Counted from the first letter of the stretch, positions 1-8,580 are shown. The stretch: 64,000 bases of DNA from an uncultured Oscillospiraceae bacterium (GCA_934569225.1 CAKTKC010000014.1:1-64000), one strand, 5' to 3'. A program made the numbers and translations. Notes: generated by a model from the letters alone, not told the origin.

Positions 1-878
1 AAGTTCTCCTCCTGTACAGTCTCAACATTCGTGATTTCGCTCATAGTCTTGTTGACCTCCTTTATAATCCACGCCGGTGTCGACGCACCGGCAGTGATTC
101 CAACATCACTGACACCGCGAAAGTCCTCCGGACGCAGCTCGGAAGCGTTGTCCACCAGAAAGACCCGGCCGCAGTGTTCCCGGCAAATCATAGCGAGACG
201 GCCTGTGTTGGAACTTTTGGGGTCTCCCACAACGACCATAGCCTGACAGATTTCACTCAATTGGGCTGCTTCGCTTTGCCTGTACTCAGTTGCTCTACAT
301 ATTGTATCAAAAATTTTCAGGTTAGTAAACTGTTTTTTTGCAAATTCACCGCACGTTTTCCACAAAGATTCAGTTAAAGTTGTTTGTGAAACCATGCAAA
401 TTGACGAATTATTAAGATTTTCTTTGGAATAAGCCCAGTTTTTCAGGTCATCCAGAGTCTCAAAAACCCGGCAGTGCCGGCACCATCCGGAAATCCCCTC
501 CACCTCCGGGTGGGTGGGTGTTCCGATAATGACAGGCAGCTGCCCTTCCTCTTCAGCGCGGCTGACGATGCCGTGGATGCGTTTGACGAAGGGGCAGGTG
601 GCGTCGATGATCTCCACACCCCTGCGCTGCAATTCCTCGTACACCGCCCGGCTGACGCCGTGGGAACGGATGATCACCGTCTGGCCGGGGTGCGCCCGCT
701 CCGGGGCGTCGATCACTTCAACACCCAGCGCCCGGAATTTGTCCACGACATGGTGATTGTGAATGATCGGCCCCAATGTGACTACCTTTTTTCCTGCCTT
801 AGCCGCCTGCTCCACCAGCTCCACCGCCCGGCTGACGCCGAAGCAGAATCCGGCGCTTTTCGCGACCCGGACGCTCAT
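1..878 (-). CDS. ispH: 4-hydroxy-3-methylbut-2-enyl diphosphate reductase (IspH), C-terminally open, probably fused to S1 domains
   Basis: IspH is the last enzyme of the MEP isoprenoid pathway; it reduces HMBPP to IPP and DMAPP using a [4Fe-4S] cluster. The translation begins MSVRVAKSAGFCFGVSRAVE, the family N-terminus with the first cluster cysteine. The second and third cysteines lie in DATCPFV and FDTICRAT, and the substrate motif SSNT follows. ATG at 878 overlaps the cmk stop (ATGA). IspH homology ends near residue 278, but the frame continues through an acidic linker to the window edge with no stop. That fits the IspH-ribosomal S1 fusion common in Clostridia; the S1 part is not visible here. 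About 241-430 is strikingly AT-rich compared with the rest of the gene, although the protein stays family-like. Confidence 0.93.
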   Translation of the reverse strand, partial: MSVRVAKSAGFCFGVSRAVELVEQAAKAGKKVVTLGPIIHNHHVVDKFRALGVEVIDAPERAHPGQTVIIRSHGVSRAVYEELQRRGVEIIDATCPFVKRIHGIVSRAEEEGQLPVIIGTPTHPEVEGISGWCRHCRVFETLDDLKNWAYSKENLNNSSICMVSQTTLTESLWKTCGEFAKKQFTNLKIFDTICRATEYRQSEAAQLSEICQAMVVVGDPKSSNTGRLAMICREHCGRVFLVDNASELRPEDFRGVSDVGITAGASTPAWIIKEVNKTMSEITNVETVQEEN

Positions 879-1555
879 AGCGTCACCTTCCGGGAAATGA
901 TCTCCTTCATCGCGGCGATGACGCCGTCAATATCCAGCTCGGAGGTGTCCAGCTTGATGCTGTCCCGCGCCATTTTCAGCGGGGCGATCGCCCGGTGGGT
1001 GTCCTGATAGTCCCGCTGCTGAATGTCCTTGAGGATTTTATTGTAGTCCGCCTTCTGCCCCTTCGCGATCAGCTCGTCCGTGCGGCGCTTTGCCCGCACC
1101 TCCGGAGTCGCGGTGAGGAAAATCTTCACCGTGGCCTTGGGCAGCACCACGGTGCCGATGTCCCGGCCGTCCATGATAACGTTGTGCTTCTCCGCCATTT
1201 CCCGCTGCATATCCAGCAGCAGGTCCCGGACGATGGCGTGGGCGGAGACAAGGCTTGCTTTCTGGGAAAGATCAGGGGTGCGGATGTCGCCGGTCACGTC
1301 CATGCCGTTCATGATCATGTGCTGGACACCCTCATCGTCGTACTCAATGCCGATGGTCAGCTCGTCAATATAGCGGGTGATGCCGTCGATGTCCTTGGGA
1401 CTGACGCCCCACAGGTCGAAGAAATAGGCCACGGTGCGGTAAATCGCCCCGGTATCCACGTAGTAAAAACCCAGCTCTTTTGCAAGTCTTCGGGCGATGG
1501 TGGACTTCCCCGCCCCGGCAGGGCCGTCAATGGCGATGGAAATTGGTTTTGCCAT
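875..1555 (-). CDS. cmk: Cytidylate kinase
   Basis: Phosphorylates CMP and dCMP to the diphosphates with ATP in cytosolic pyrimidine metabolism. The 226-residue product has the normal family length. A P-loop GPAGAGKS lies at residues 11-18, followed by the FYYVDTGAIYR nucleotide-monophosphate segment, with MDGRDIGTVVLP near residue 150 and an Arg-rich lid (RAKRRTDE). It lies 15 bases after the sigma-like gene and overlaps ispH by 4 bases, so translational coupling in the dnaG-sigma-cmk-ispH cluster is likely. The cmk-ispH pairing is common in Firmicutes. Confidence 0.96.
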   Translation of the reverse strand: MAKPISIAIDGPAGAGKSTIARRLAKELGFYYVDTGAIYRTVAYFFDLWGVSPKDIDGITRYIDELTIGIEYDDEGVQHMIMNGMDVTGDIRTPDLSQKASLVSAHAIVRDLLLDMQREMAEKHNVIMDGRDIGTVVLPKATVKIFLTATPEVRAKRRTDELIAKGQKADYNKILKDIQQRDYQDTHRAIAPLKMARDSIKLDTSELDIDGVIAAMKEIISRKVTL

Positions 1556-1570
1556 ATATGTTCCTTCCTT

Positions 1571-2611
1571 CTATCTCTCTGAGCGCAGCTTGCTCAGGGC
1601 GTTTGCTTCTCTTGCGACCACCTCGTCGGGGGTCAGGTTCAGACGCTTCCCCGTCTCCTCGGGGCTCAGGGGCATTCCGCCCTCCAGACCGAACCGCAGG
1701 GAGATCAGCTTCGCGTCGGTCTCGTCAAGCACCGACATCAGCTCCATAATGCGCTGGCGCATCTGGAAATAGGCGGTGTCCTCCACGGCCTGCTCTTCGG
1801 CTTCCTTTTCTTCCTCCGGCTCCGGCTGCTTCTTTGCCTGCGCCAGAAGGCGGGCGTCGTCCAGCATTTTCTTCACCACGGAGGCTTCCTCGGGGCTTAT
1901 GTGCATGGCCTCGGCGATCTCCTCCAAGGTAGGATTTCTCCCCAGCTCGGACAGCAGCCGTTCGTCCACGGCGCGGTAGTCCTCCAGCGCCCCCCGGAGC
2001 TTCTGCCCCACACCGTTGGCTCTGGCCTGCAAAAAGACCGCTTTTGCCATGTAGAACCGAATCCAGTAGTCCCGACAGGCGGCATAATCCCCTTCCCGGT
2101 AGCCCTGAATGGCCTGCCACAGTCCCAGGCTTCCCTCCTGAATCAGATCCAGCAGAAGCACCCCGCAGCCCACGTGCGCTTTGGCGATTTCCAGAACCCG
2201 GTGCAGCCCCAGATTGGTCAGCGTCTCCATGGCGCGTTCGTCCGCCGCCGCGCATTTTGCGGCCAGCGCCTGCTCGTCGCCGGCGGAGGAAAGCTGCGCC
2301 ACCTCTTCTAAGTACAGCCGCAGCGGGTCGTTGGGTTCCAGTTCCTTGGGGTTCAAGCCCTTTTCCACCAACTGCATCTCCTGACGCAGCCGCAGAGCCG
2401 CTGCTCCGCTGCCCGACGTTTTGGGCAGGTCGAAAACGTTCAGGTTCAGGCCGCCGTCCTCCAATGCCTGAAGGGCGTCCTCCACGACCTGCTCGTTTTC
2501 CTCTTCCAGCATGGTCAGAAGATTGGCGGCCGAAACCGTATCCCCCGCCCGTTTCGTTCGCAGAAAGGCCTCCCAGGGGCTGTCCTCAAAGGAAAAATCC
2601 AGATCATTCAT
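1571..2611 (-). CDS. Degenerate sigma-70 family paralogue
   Basis: A 346-residue protein encoded directly downstream of, and overlapping by 8 bases, the RpoD-like gene. About 75 N-terminal residues match no domain I recognise. Then come a region 1.2-like segment (DPLRLYLEEVAQL), a core-binding region 2 helix (LDLIQEGSLGLWQAIQGY), a region 3-like part (ELGRNPTLEEIAEAMHISPEE), a Glu/Lys-rich insertion (KKQPEPEEEKEAEEQ) and a complete region 4-like helix-turn-helix (LSPEETGKRLNLTPDEV). The region 2.3/2.4 stretch that melts and reads the -10 element is YRFSTYATKWIRQ in the neighbour but is rewritten here (ACRDYWIRFYMAKAV). It may bind core polymerase without normal promoter opening, or may be an accessory sigma. 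Family assignment is solid; function is inference. Confidence 0.8.
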   Translation of the reverse strand: MNDLDFSFEDSPWEAFLRTKRAGDTVSAANLLTMLEEENEQVVEDALQALEDGGLNLNVFDLPKTSGSGAAALRLRQEMQLVEKGLNPKELEPNDPLRLYLEEVAQLSSAGDEQALAAKCAAADERAMETLTNLGLHRVLEIAKAHVGCGVLLLDLIQEGSLGLWQAIQGYREGDYAACRDYWIRFYMAKAVFLQARANGVGQKLRGALEDYRAVDERLLSELGRNPTLEEIAEAMHISPEEASVVKKMLDDARLLAQAKKQPEPEEEKEAEEQAVEDTAYFQMRQRIMELMSVLDETDAKLISLRFGLEGGMPLSPEETGKRLNLTPDEVVAREANALSKLRSER

Positions 2612-3467
2612 TCAAGAAATCCTCCAATCCCAGACTGGTACCCATTTTTTGCAGCTTGTCCATGGCCTGGCGCTCAATCTGACGCACCCGCTCCTTGGAA
2701 ATCCCCAGCTTTTTGCCGATCTCCTCCAAAGAATAGCAGTTGCCGTCCTCCATGCCGAAGTGCAGCCGCAGAATCTGCTGCTGGCGCTCGTTCAGCGTAC
2801 TCAGAAGCTGATCCATCGTTTTGTCCAGCTCCCCGCGCACCACTTCCTCATAAGGCTGGGGCGCCTGGGCGTCTTCCAGCAGAGATTGCAGGGCGGTGCC
2901 GTCGTCGTCCCCCGTGGGAACGTCCAGGGAGCAGATGTCCGGCGTCAGCTGGGTCAGCTCCGCCACCTTTTCTTCCGGCAGGCCGCACTTTTCCGCGATC
3001 TGGGCGGCGGTGGGTTCCTCCCCCAGCTCCTGACGCAGGGCGGTGCGCACCGCTTCGATCTTCCGCATCCGCTCCGCCGTGTGCAGCGGTACACGAATGG
3101 CGCTTCCGTGGTTCATCAGGCACCGGGTCACGCCCTGGCGAATCCATTTTGTGGCATAGGTGGAAAACCGGTAGTCCTTGGTATAGTCAAATTTCCGCGC
3201 CGCCACCAAAAGGCCGATACTGCCCTCCTGGATCAAGTCCATCAGCGCGACGCCCCGTCCGGCGTATTCTCTCGCGATGGACACCACCAGGCGCAGATTG
3301 GAATTGACCATCTGGCGAATGGCACTCTCGTCTCCCTGGGCGCAGCGCATGGCAAGCTGGCGCTCCTCCTCCGGCGTCAGACGGGGATACCGCCGGATCT
3401 CATTTAAGTATTGGCGCACATCGTCCTCGCCGGCGCTTACCGGAGAATTCTCTAACAGCTCTGTCAT
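2604..3467 (-). CDS. rpoD: RNA polymerase sigma factor, RpoD/SigA-like
   Basis: A sigma-70 factor that directs core polymerase to promoters. The 287 residues contain region 1.2 (DDVRQYLNEIRRYPRLTPEEE), region 2 (DLIQEGSIGLLVAARKFD and YRFSTYATKWIRQG), region 3 (near 130-190) and region 4.2 (SLEEIGKKLGISKERVRQIE). It lacks region 1.1 and is shorter than the usual ~370-residue SigA. The usual double Trp of region 2.4 is Lys-Trp here, while the -12-reading Gln and Thr are kept. Its position after dnaG matches the housekeeping rpoD locus, and the start overlaps the dnaG stop (ATGA). It is either a shortened primary factor or a group 2 factor in that place. Confidence 0.85.
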   Translation of the reverse strand: MTELLENSPVSAGEDDVRQYLNEIRRYPRLTPEEERQLAMRCAQGDESAIRQMVNSNLRLVVSIAREYAGRGVALMDLIQEGSIGLLVAARKFDYTKDYRFSTYATKWIRQGVTRCLMNHGSAIRVPLHTAERMRKIEAVRTALRQELGEEPTAAQIAEKCGLPEEKVAELTQLTPDICSLDVPTGDDDGTALQSLLEDAQAPQPYEEVVRGELDKTMDQLLSTLNERQQQILRLHFGMEDGNCYSLEEIGKKLGISKERVRQIERQAMDKLQKMGTSLGLEDFLNE

Positions 3468-5218
3468 GCTTTCATTCCTTTTCTTTCCTTCATTCGTTCC
3501 CGCACCGCCAGCAAGTCGTCCTCCGTCGTCACTTTGGACGCCTGGTACTCGTTCTGGATGGTGCGGATGCAGTCCGTCAGCGCCTGCTCGTTCACAGGCC
3601 CCTGCTGCCTGTGCAGGATGCCCGCAATGTGGGACATTTCCTCCGGCGTCAAGTCCGTCAGCCCCGCAAGGGAAACATCCAGTCCCTGCTCATGGCGCTG
3701 CTTTAACTGGGCGTAAACCCGCCCCAGCAGCTCCGAGGAGAACATTTCCGCTTTCAGGCCGCCGGTGCTGTCCAGCAAGGCGCTTTCCCGCAGGATCAGC
3801 GACAGAAGCATTTCCTCCGCCATGGCGGATTTCATGTTGGTATAGCGGATGTCCCGGCTCTTGGGCTGCAAATTCCGGGCGGGAGACAGGTCAATCTTCT
3901 CCTGCTTTTTCTTTTCCTGATAGACCCGCCGCTTCCGCGCACGTTCGATTTCCAGATGCATGGCGTCGGCGCTGATCTTCGCGGCCTCCGCCACCCGTCC
4001 GCCGTAGACATCCCGCTGGACGGCACTGGGCAGGGAGCCGATCAGATCGGCAGATTCCTGCAAATAGCGAACCTTCTGGTCATCGTCCCGCAGGTCGTAT
4101 TTCCGGGCAATGGCGGCAAGCTGGTATTCCACCCGGTTGGAGGATTCCTCCAGCAGAATCTTGAAGCGGTCGGCGCCGAATTTTTTCAGGTACTCGTCCG
4201 GGTCCTTGGCGTCCCGCATTTTCAGAACCTTGACCTGCAATCCCGCCTTTTCCAGCATGGGGATCGCCCGCTGGGTGGCGTTCTGTCCGGCGGTATCGCC
4301 GTCGTAGATCAGCACCACCTGGTCGGTGTACCGGGACAGCAGCGTTGCGCCGTCGTCCGTCAGGGCAGTTCCCAGGGACGCCACCGCGCAGTCAAATCCG
4401 TACTGGTGCAGGGCAATGGCGTCCATGTACCCCTCCACCAGAATCAGGTAGCCCATTTTGCTTTTCTTGGCGTAATTCAGGGCAAACAGGTTTTTCCGCT
4501 TGTTAAAAATCAGGGTTTCCGGGGAATTCAAGTATTTGGCAGCGTTTTTGTCCCGGTCGTTCATGATGCGCCCGCCGAAGCCGATGACGTTTCCCCGGAC
4601 GTCGATGATAGGGAACATCAGCCGGTCTCGGAACCGGTCAAAGAGATTGCCGTTCTTTTTGGACACCGTCACAAGGCCGGAGTCCCGCAGCTCCTGATCG
4701 GTGTAGCCCTTTTTCCGCATGGCGTCCGCCAGATCGCTCCAGCTGTCCGGGGCGTAGCCAATGCCGAACTTGGTCAGGGTCGTTTGGGACATTCCCCGCC
4801 CCCGGGCATATTCCAGCGCCGGCGCGCCCATAGGCGCGTAAAGGCAGCTGTGGAAAAACCGCGCCGCTTCCTTGTGCAGCGCCCAGAGACGCTCCTGCTG
4901 GCGGTACCGGGACTGGTACTGCTCGTCCTCAGGGACTTCCAGCCCCGCCCGCTTTGCCAGCGCCCGCACGGCGTCGCCGTAGCTCAGCCCCTCAATTTCC
5001 ATCTCGAAATTGATGACGCCGCCGCCCTTATGGCAGCCGAAGCAATAGAACATGCCCTTATCCGGCGCGACGGAGAAGGAGGCGGTCTTCTCTCCGTGGA
5101 AGGGACACAGGCCAAACAGGTTGGAGCCGGAACGCTTCAGCGTCACGTACTGCCCCACCACGTCCTCAATCGGGTTCCGCGCGATCACTTCGTCAATAAA
5201 TGCCGGTGGAAATGGCAT
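3464..5218 (-). CDS. dnaG: DNA primase
   Basis: Synthesises RNA primers at the replication fork together with DnaB. About 584 residues with an N-terminal CHC2 zinc finger (CPFHGEKTASFS...CFGCHKGG, ligands Cys-His-Cys-Cys) and a central TOPRIM domain (LILVEGYMDAIALHQ and IYDGDTAGQNA, with the catalytic Glu and Asp residues). A less conserved C-terminal DnaB-binding region follows. I chose the ATG at 5218 because AAAGGAGG sits at ideal spacing in front of it. The in-frame ATG 21 bases upstream would place that Shine-Dalgarno sequence inside the gene. The stop overlaps rpoD. Confidence 0.97.
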   Translation of the reverse strand: MPFPPAFIDEVIARNPIEDVVGQYVTLKRSGSNLFGLCPFHGEKTASFSVAPDKGMFYCFGCHKGGGVINFEMEIEGLSYGDAVRALAKRAGLEVPEDEQYQSRYRQQERLWALHKEAARFFHSCLYAPMGAPALEYARGRGMSQTTLTKFGIGYAPDSWSDLADAMRKKGYTDQELRDSGLVTVSKKNGNLFDRFRDRLMFPIIDVRGNVIGFGGRIMNDRDKNAAKYLNSPETLIFNKRKNLFALNYAKKSKMGYLILVEGYMDAIALHQYGFDCAVASLGTALTDDGATLLSRYTDQVVLIYDGDTAGQNATQRAIPMLEKAGLQVKVLKMRDAKDPDEYLKKFGADRFKILLEESSNRVEYQLAAIARKYDLRDDDQKVRYLQESADLIGSLPSAVQRDVYGGRVAEAAKISADAMHLEIERARKRRVYQEKKKQEKIDLSPARNLQPKSRDIRYTNMKSAMAEEMLLSLILRESALLDSTGGLKAEMFSSELLGRVYAQLKQRHEQGLDVSLAGLTDLTPEEMSHIAGILHRQQGPVNEQALTDCIRTIQNEYQASKVTTEDDLLAVRERMKERKGMKA

Positions 5219-5256
5219 AGTCTCCCCTCCTTTCGTCAAACTTCTTTACGTATTCT

Positions 5257-6270
5257 CTAGCCGTGAACCTGCCAGCCCATGGGGATGAAGATTTCCCGGA
5301 ACTTTTCGACGGCGTAGTTGTCCGTCATTCCCGCTATGTAGTCGCACACCGTGCGCTCCATGCCGTCGAAGCTCAGCTGGGGCTGAAAATCCTCGGGCAG
5401 CGCTTCCGGGTGGGCGATGTAGTATTCAAACAGCCGCTTCAGCATGTCCTTTGCCTTGCTTTCCTCCCCCTTGGCCACCGGATTGCGGTAGACATTGGTA
5501 AACATGAACGAGCGCAGCTCTTTCAGCGCCCTGTCCACGTCGGGAGACAGGCAGACCTTCCCGAATTCCCGGGAGGTACGGATGGCGTCACAGACCAGGG
5601 TATTGATTCTGTCCCGGTGGCTGTGACCCAGCACGTCGGTAATTTCGATGGGGATATCGTCGTCGGTGAGGATGCCCGCCCGGATGGCGTCGTCAATGTC
5701 GTGATTGACATAGGCGATCTGATCAGAACGGCGCACGACCTGGCCTTCCAGGGTCTCCGGCCAGTAGTCCCCGGTGTGACCCAGAATGCCCATGCGGACT
5801 TCGTAGGTCAGGTTCAGCCCCTGACCGTCCTTTTCCAGAATGTCCACCACCCGGAGGCTCTGCTCATTGTGACGGAAGGGTTTGCCCAGGCACTGACTCA
5901 GGGCGTCTTCCCCGGCGTGGCCGAAGGGAGTGTGTCCTAAGTCATGCCCCATGGCGATGGCTTCCGCCAGGTCTTCGTTCAGCCCCAGCGCCCGGGTGAT
6001 GGTTCCGGCAATGCGGCTGACCTCCAATGTGTGGGTCATCCGGGTGCGGTAGTGATCGCCCTCGGGCTGCAAAAACACCTGAGTCTTGTGCATCAGACGG
6101 CGGAAGGACTTGGAATGAACAATGCGGTCAATGTCCCTCTGATAACAAGTGCGCACGTCCTCCGCCCGGGGCTCTTCCGGCCTCGGACGTCCCTTGCTCT
6201 GGTCAGCGAAGGCCGCCAGAGGATTCAGGCGCTTGTGCTCCTGCCATTCCAGTTCTTCCCGCACAGTCAT
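5257..6270 (-). CDS. dgt: Deoxyguanosinetriphosphate triphosphohydrolase-like HD protein
   Basis: HD-superfamily dNTP triphosphohydrolase, which splits dGTP or other dNTPs into nucleoside and triphosphate. The 337 residues show the metal-binding His and His-Asp motifs in RTRMTHTLEVSRIA and AMGHDLGHTPFGHAGE, plus a later Asp in YVNHDIDD. The Arg-rich RIVHSKSFRRLMHKTQVF precedes them, as in the dGTPase-like subfamily. ATG 6270 is preceded by a purine-rich GGGGGAA. The open frame runs further upstream but only through the MITE, so that part is not coding. Neighbouring dnaG makes a role in dNTP control during replication plausible. Confidence 0.93.
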   Translation of the reverse strand: MTVREELEWQEHKRLNPLAAFADQSKGRPRPEEPRAEDVRTCYQRDIDRIVHSKSFRRLMHKTQVFLQPEGDHYRTRMTHTLEVSRIAGTITRALGLNEDLAEAIAMGHDLGHTPFGHAGEDALSQCLGKPFRHNEQSLRVVDILEKDGQGLNLTYEVRMGILGHTGDYWPETLEGQVVRRSDQIAYVNHDIDDAIRAGILTDDDIPIEITDVLGHSHRDRINTLVCDAIRTSREFGKVCLSPDVDRALKELRSFMFTNVYRNPVAKGEESKAKDMLKRLFEYYIAHPEALPEDFQPQLSFDGMERTVCDYIAGMTDNYAVEKFREIFIPMGWQVHG

Positions 6271-6290
6271 GGTAATTCCCCCATTCCTTA

Positions 6291-6508
6291 GGAACCTCTG
6301 AATAAATCGTCTGCGACTGTGAGCGGATCTTTTCCGCCCACTCTTCGGTATCGAAAACGGGAAATATAGCGCAGCCGTTGCCAGCGCAAGCTGGCTTACG
6401 GATGCGGCATACCCCTTGCGGGTACATACAGTATTCCTCCGTTTCCGATACCTCGATTGGTCGAAAAATCTCTCACTCACAGTCCTTGCCGATTTAATCA
6501 GAGCTTCC
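6291..6508. mobile_element. Foldback MITE (218 bp) with long terminal inverted repeats
   Basis: The ends are imperfect inverted copies: GGAACCTCTGAATAAATCG at the left and, on the other strand from 6508, GGAAGCTCTGATTAAATCG. Similarity continues inward through GACTGTGAG to GGTATCGAAAACGG (near 6347-6360) and its partner near 6439-6452. Each arm is therefore about 70 bases around a central 78-base region. CTTA flanks both sides (6287-6290 and 6509-6512), a likely target-site duplication. There is no transposase; a short open frame inside is repeat sequence, not a gene. A shortened relative with the same ends lies at 36164-36240. The element separates yigZ from dgt inside a same-strand cluster and would form a long RNA hairpin if transcribed. 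Confidence 0.8.
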
Positions 6509-6523
6509 CTTATTCTGCTTTGT

Positions 6524-7156
6524 TTATGTAGTCTCCACCGGGAACGCCCGGTATTCCTGCCCGGTCTCCATGCCCTCGACCGTCCCGCTGGACAGGTCTG
6601 TAAGCCGTTCCAGGAAGGCGCTGACCTGCCCCTCCGGGAACAGTAGCTCCAGCTCCACCTCCGCGCCGAACTCCGTCCTGCGGAGGATGCCTCCAAAGGC
6701 GGCGGCTTCCAGTTTGACCCGCTCGTAGAAGGGATAGGGGCACGGCACGTACACCGCCGTCCAGACCCGCTTCATGGATTTGCCGGCGGCGTCCACGGCG
6801 ATTTTCGCGCCCTTGGTATACGCCCGCACCAGTCCCCCGGCGCCCAGAAGAATGCCGCCAAAATACCGTGTCACGACGCAGACCACGTTAAATAACCCCT
6901 CCCGCTGCAAGACTTGCAGCATGGGCATTCCCGCGGTGCCGCCGGGTTCGCCGTCGTCGGAGAAGCGCACCGCGCCGTCCTTGATGATGTACGCCCAGCA
7001 GTTGTGGGTGGCGTCGTAGTGCTTCTTTTTCATCTCCTGGATTTTCGCCAGAGCTTCTTCCTCGGTGTCCACAGGCCAGACGCGGCCGATGAAGCGGGAC
7101 TTTTTTCCCACGAATTCCGCTTCGCCAAATTGGGTGGGTATCAGATACTCGTCCAA
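6524..7156 (-). CDS. yigZ: YigZ/IMPACT family protein
   Basis: A 210-residue member of the UPF0029/IMPACT family, whose eukaryotic relatives regulate GCN2; the bacterial role is undefined, with links to ribosomes or proteolysis. The family core is clear: ATHNCWAYII, FSDDGEPGGTAGMPML and VVTRYFGGILLGAGGLVRAY in the first 120 residues, followed by the C-terminal alpha/beta domain (DUF1949-type). The start is TTG at 7156, three bases after the hflX stop, with GGGGAG upstream, so it is likely co-translated with hflX. Confidence 0.92.
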   Translation of the reverse strand: MDEYLIPTQFGEAEFVGKKSRFIGRVWPVDTEEEALAKIQEMKKKHYDATHNCWAYIIKDGAVRFSDDGEPGGTAGMPMLQVLQREGLFNVVCVVTRYFGGILLGAGGLVRAYTKGAKIAVDAAGKSMKRVWTAVYVPCPYPFYERVKLEAAAFGGILRRTEFGAEVELELLFPEGQVSAFLERLTDLSSGTVEGMETGQEYRAFPVETT

Positions 7157-7159
7157 TCC

Positions 7160-8428
7160 TCAGCACTCCCCGATGATATATTCCCGGAGTCTGCCGTAGA
7201 GGATTCCGTCCACCACGGCCTCGATCTCGATGCCCTCCGGGGTGTAGTCCACTTTTTTGACCTGGGCGCCGTCATGCAGCGTCTCCACCATGCCGCCCAT
7301 GGCATAGGGCAGACGCACCACGATATGGTGCCGGGCGTGGTTCAGGGCGCTCTCGATGGCTTTCAGCAGCCCGTCCATGTTGATGCCCCGTTTGGCGGAG
7401 ATAGCAACGATGTTCTTCCCCACGGGAATATCGTCGGAATACACCAGGTCGGCCTTGTTGTAGCATTTCAGCACCGGGGTTTCCGGCTTTGCCAGCTGGG
7501 AGATCAGCCTGTCCACCACGGCGATATGCTCCTCAAGATGGGGGTCGGAAGCGTCGATGACGTGCAGAAGCAGATCGGCAAATTCCAGTTCCTCCAACGT
7601 CGCCCGGAAGGCGTCCACCAGATGATGGGGCAGCTTAGCAATAAATCCTACCGTGTCGGAAAGGATCACGTCCAGATTGTCGGAAACCGTCAGGAGCCGG
7701 GAGGTGGTGTCCAGGGTGTCAAACAGCCGGTTGTTGGCGGGGATCCCCGCACCGGTGAGCTGATTGAGCAGGGTGGATTTTCCCGCGTTGGTGTAGCCCA
7801 CAATGGCCACCACCGGGACGGAATTTTTCATTCTCCGCTCCCGCTGGACGGAGCGCACCTTGCGCACCTGTTCCAGCTCTTCTTCCAGACGGTTGATCCG
7901 CTCCCGGATGTGCCGCCGGTCGGATTCCAGCTTGGTCTCGCCGGGGCCGCGGGTGCCGATGCCGCCGCCCTGCCGGGAAAGGCTCGTGCCCATGCCGGAC
8001 AGCCGGGGCAGCAGATATTTGTACTGCGCCAGCTCCACCTGAAGCCGGCCTTCCTTCGTCTTCGCCCGCTGGGCAAAAATGTCCAGAATCAGAGCGCTCC
8101 TGTCCAGAACGGGAAGCCCGATGATCTCTTCCAGCGCCCGGATGTTGCCGGGAGAAAGCTCGTTGTCGAAGATGACCATGGTGGACTGGGTCGCTTCCGC
8201 CAGCATCCGCACCTCCTGGGCTTTTCCCTCGCCGATGAAGCTGTGGGAATCGGGGGTATGGCGGTTTTGCAGCACCTTGCCCGTGCAGAAGCCTCCTGCG
8301 GTCTCCAGAAGGTCTTCCAGCTCGTCCAGGGTGCTTTCGGTGGCGGTGTCTTCCTCGGCGAAACAGTCCGCATTCAGTCCCACCAGGACTGCACGCTCCT
8401 GGGTCTGTTTATCAAATCTTTCTTCCAT
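7160..8428 (-). CDS. hflX: Ribosome-associated GTPase HflX
   Basis: HflX splits stalled or hibernating ribosomes using GTP. The 422 residues carry the N-terminal glycine-rich HflX domain (SFIGEGKAQEV; LSGMGTSLSRQGGGIGTRGPGE), a coiled-coil helix, then a G domain with G1 GYTNAGKST, G3 DTVGFIAKLP and G4 NKAD, and a short C-terminal domain. ATG 8428 is preceded by GCGGAGG. The frame stays open upstream, but there is no better ribosome site and the sequence there is low-complexity. It is first in the minus-strand run toward ispH. Confidence 0.96.
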   Translation of the reverse strand: MEERFDKQTQERAVLVGLNADCFAEEDTATESTLDELEDLLETAGGFCTGKVLQNRHTPDSHSFIGEGKAQEVRMLAEATQSTMVIFDNELSPGNIRALEEIIGLPVLDRSALILDIFAQRAKTKEGRLQVELAQYKYLLPRLSGMGTSLSRQGGGIGTRGPGETKLESDRRHIRERINRLEEELEQVRKVRSVQRERRMKNSVPVVAIVGYTNAGKSTLLNQLTGAGIPANNRLFDTLDTTSRLLTVSDNLDVILSDTVGFIAKLPHHLVDAFRATLEELEFADLLLHVIDASDPHLEEHIAVVDRLISQLAKPETPVLKCYNKADLVYSDDIPVGKNIVAISAKRGINMDGLLKAIESALNHARHHIVVRLPYAMGGMVETLHDGAQVKKVDYTPEGIEIEAVVDGILYGRLREYIIGEC

Positions 8429-8541
8429 ATTACCTCCGCTTTTCTCATGGGAGGCGTCCCCCGCCCGGGCAACACTTCCCCTCTTACCATTTCTCTTATT
8501 ATACCACACATTCGCGCCGCGAACAACCACAAAAATACAAA

Positions 8542-8573
8542 AATCCCGCACTGCATCACGCAGTGCGGGATTT
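8542..8573 (-). terminator. Rho-independent terminator after rpmE
   Basis: A perfect inverted repeat, AATCCCGCACTGC / GCAGTGCGGGATT, with a 5-base loop. Read on the minus strand it is followed by a T-rich tract and lies just past the rpmE stop. Confidence 0.9.
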
Positions 8574-8580
8574 GCGGGTC

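Noticed and set aside
6203..6427. Small open frame inside the MITE, and the upstream extension of dgt through it
   Set aside because: They translate repeat sequence; the dgt family N-terminus and ribosome site place the start at 6270.
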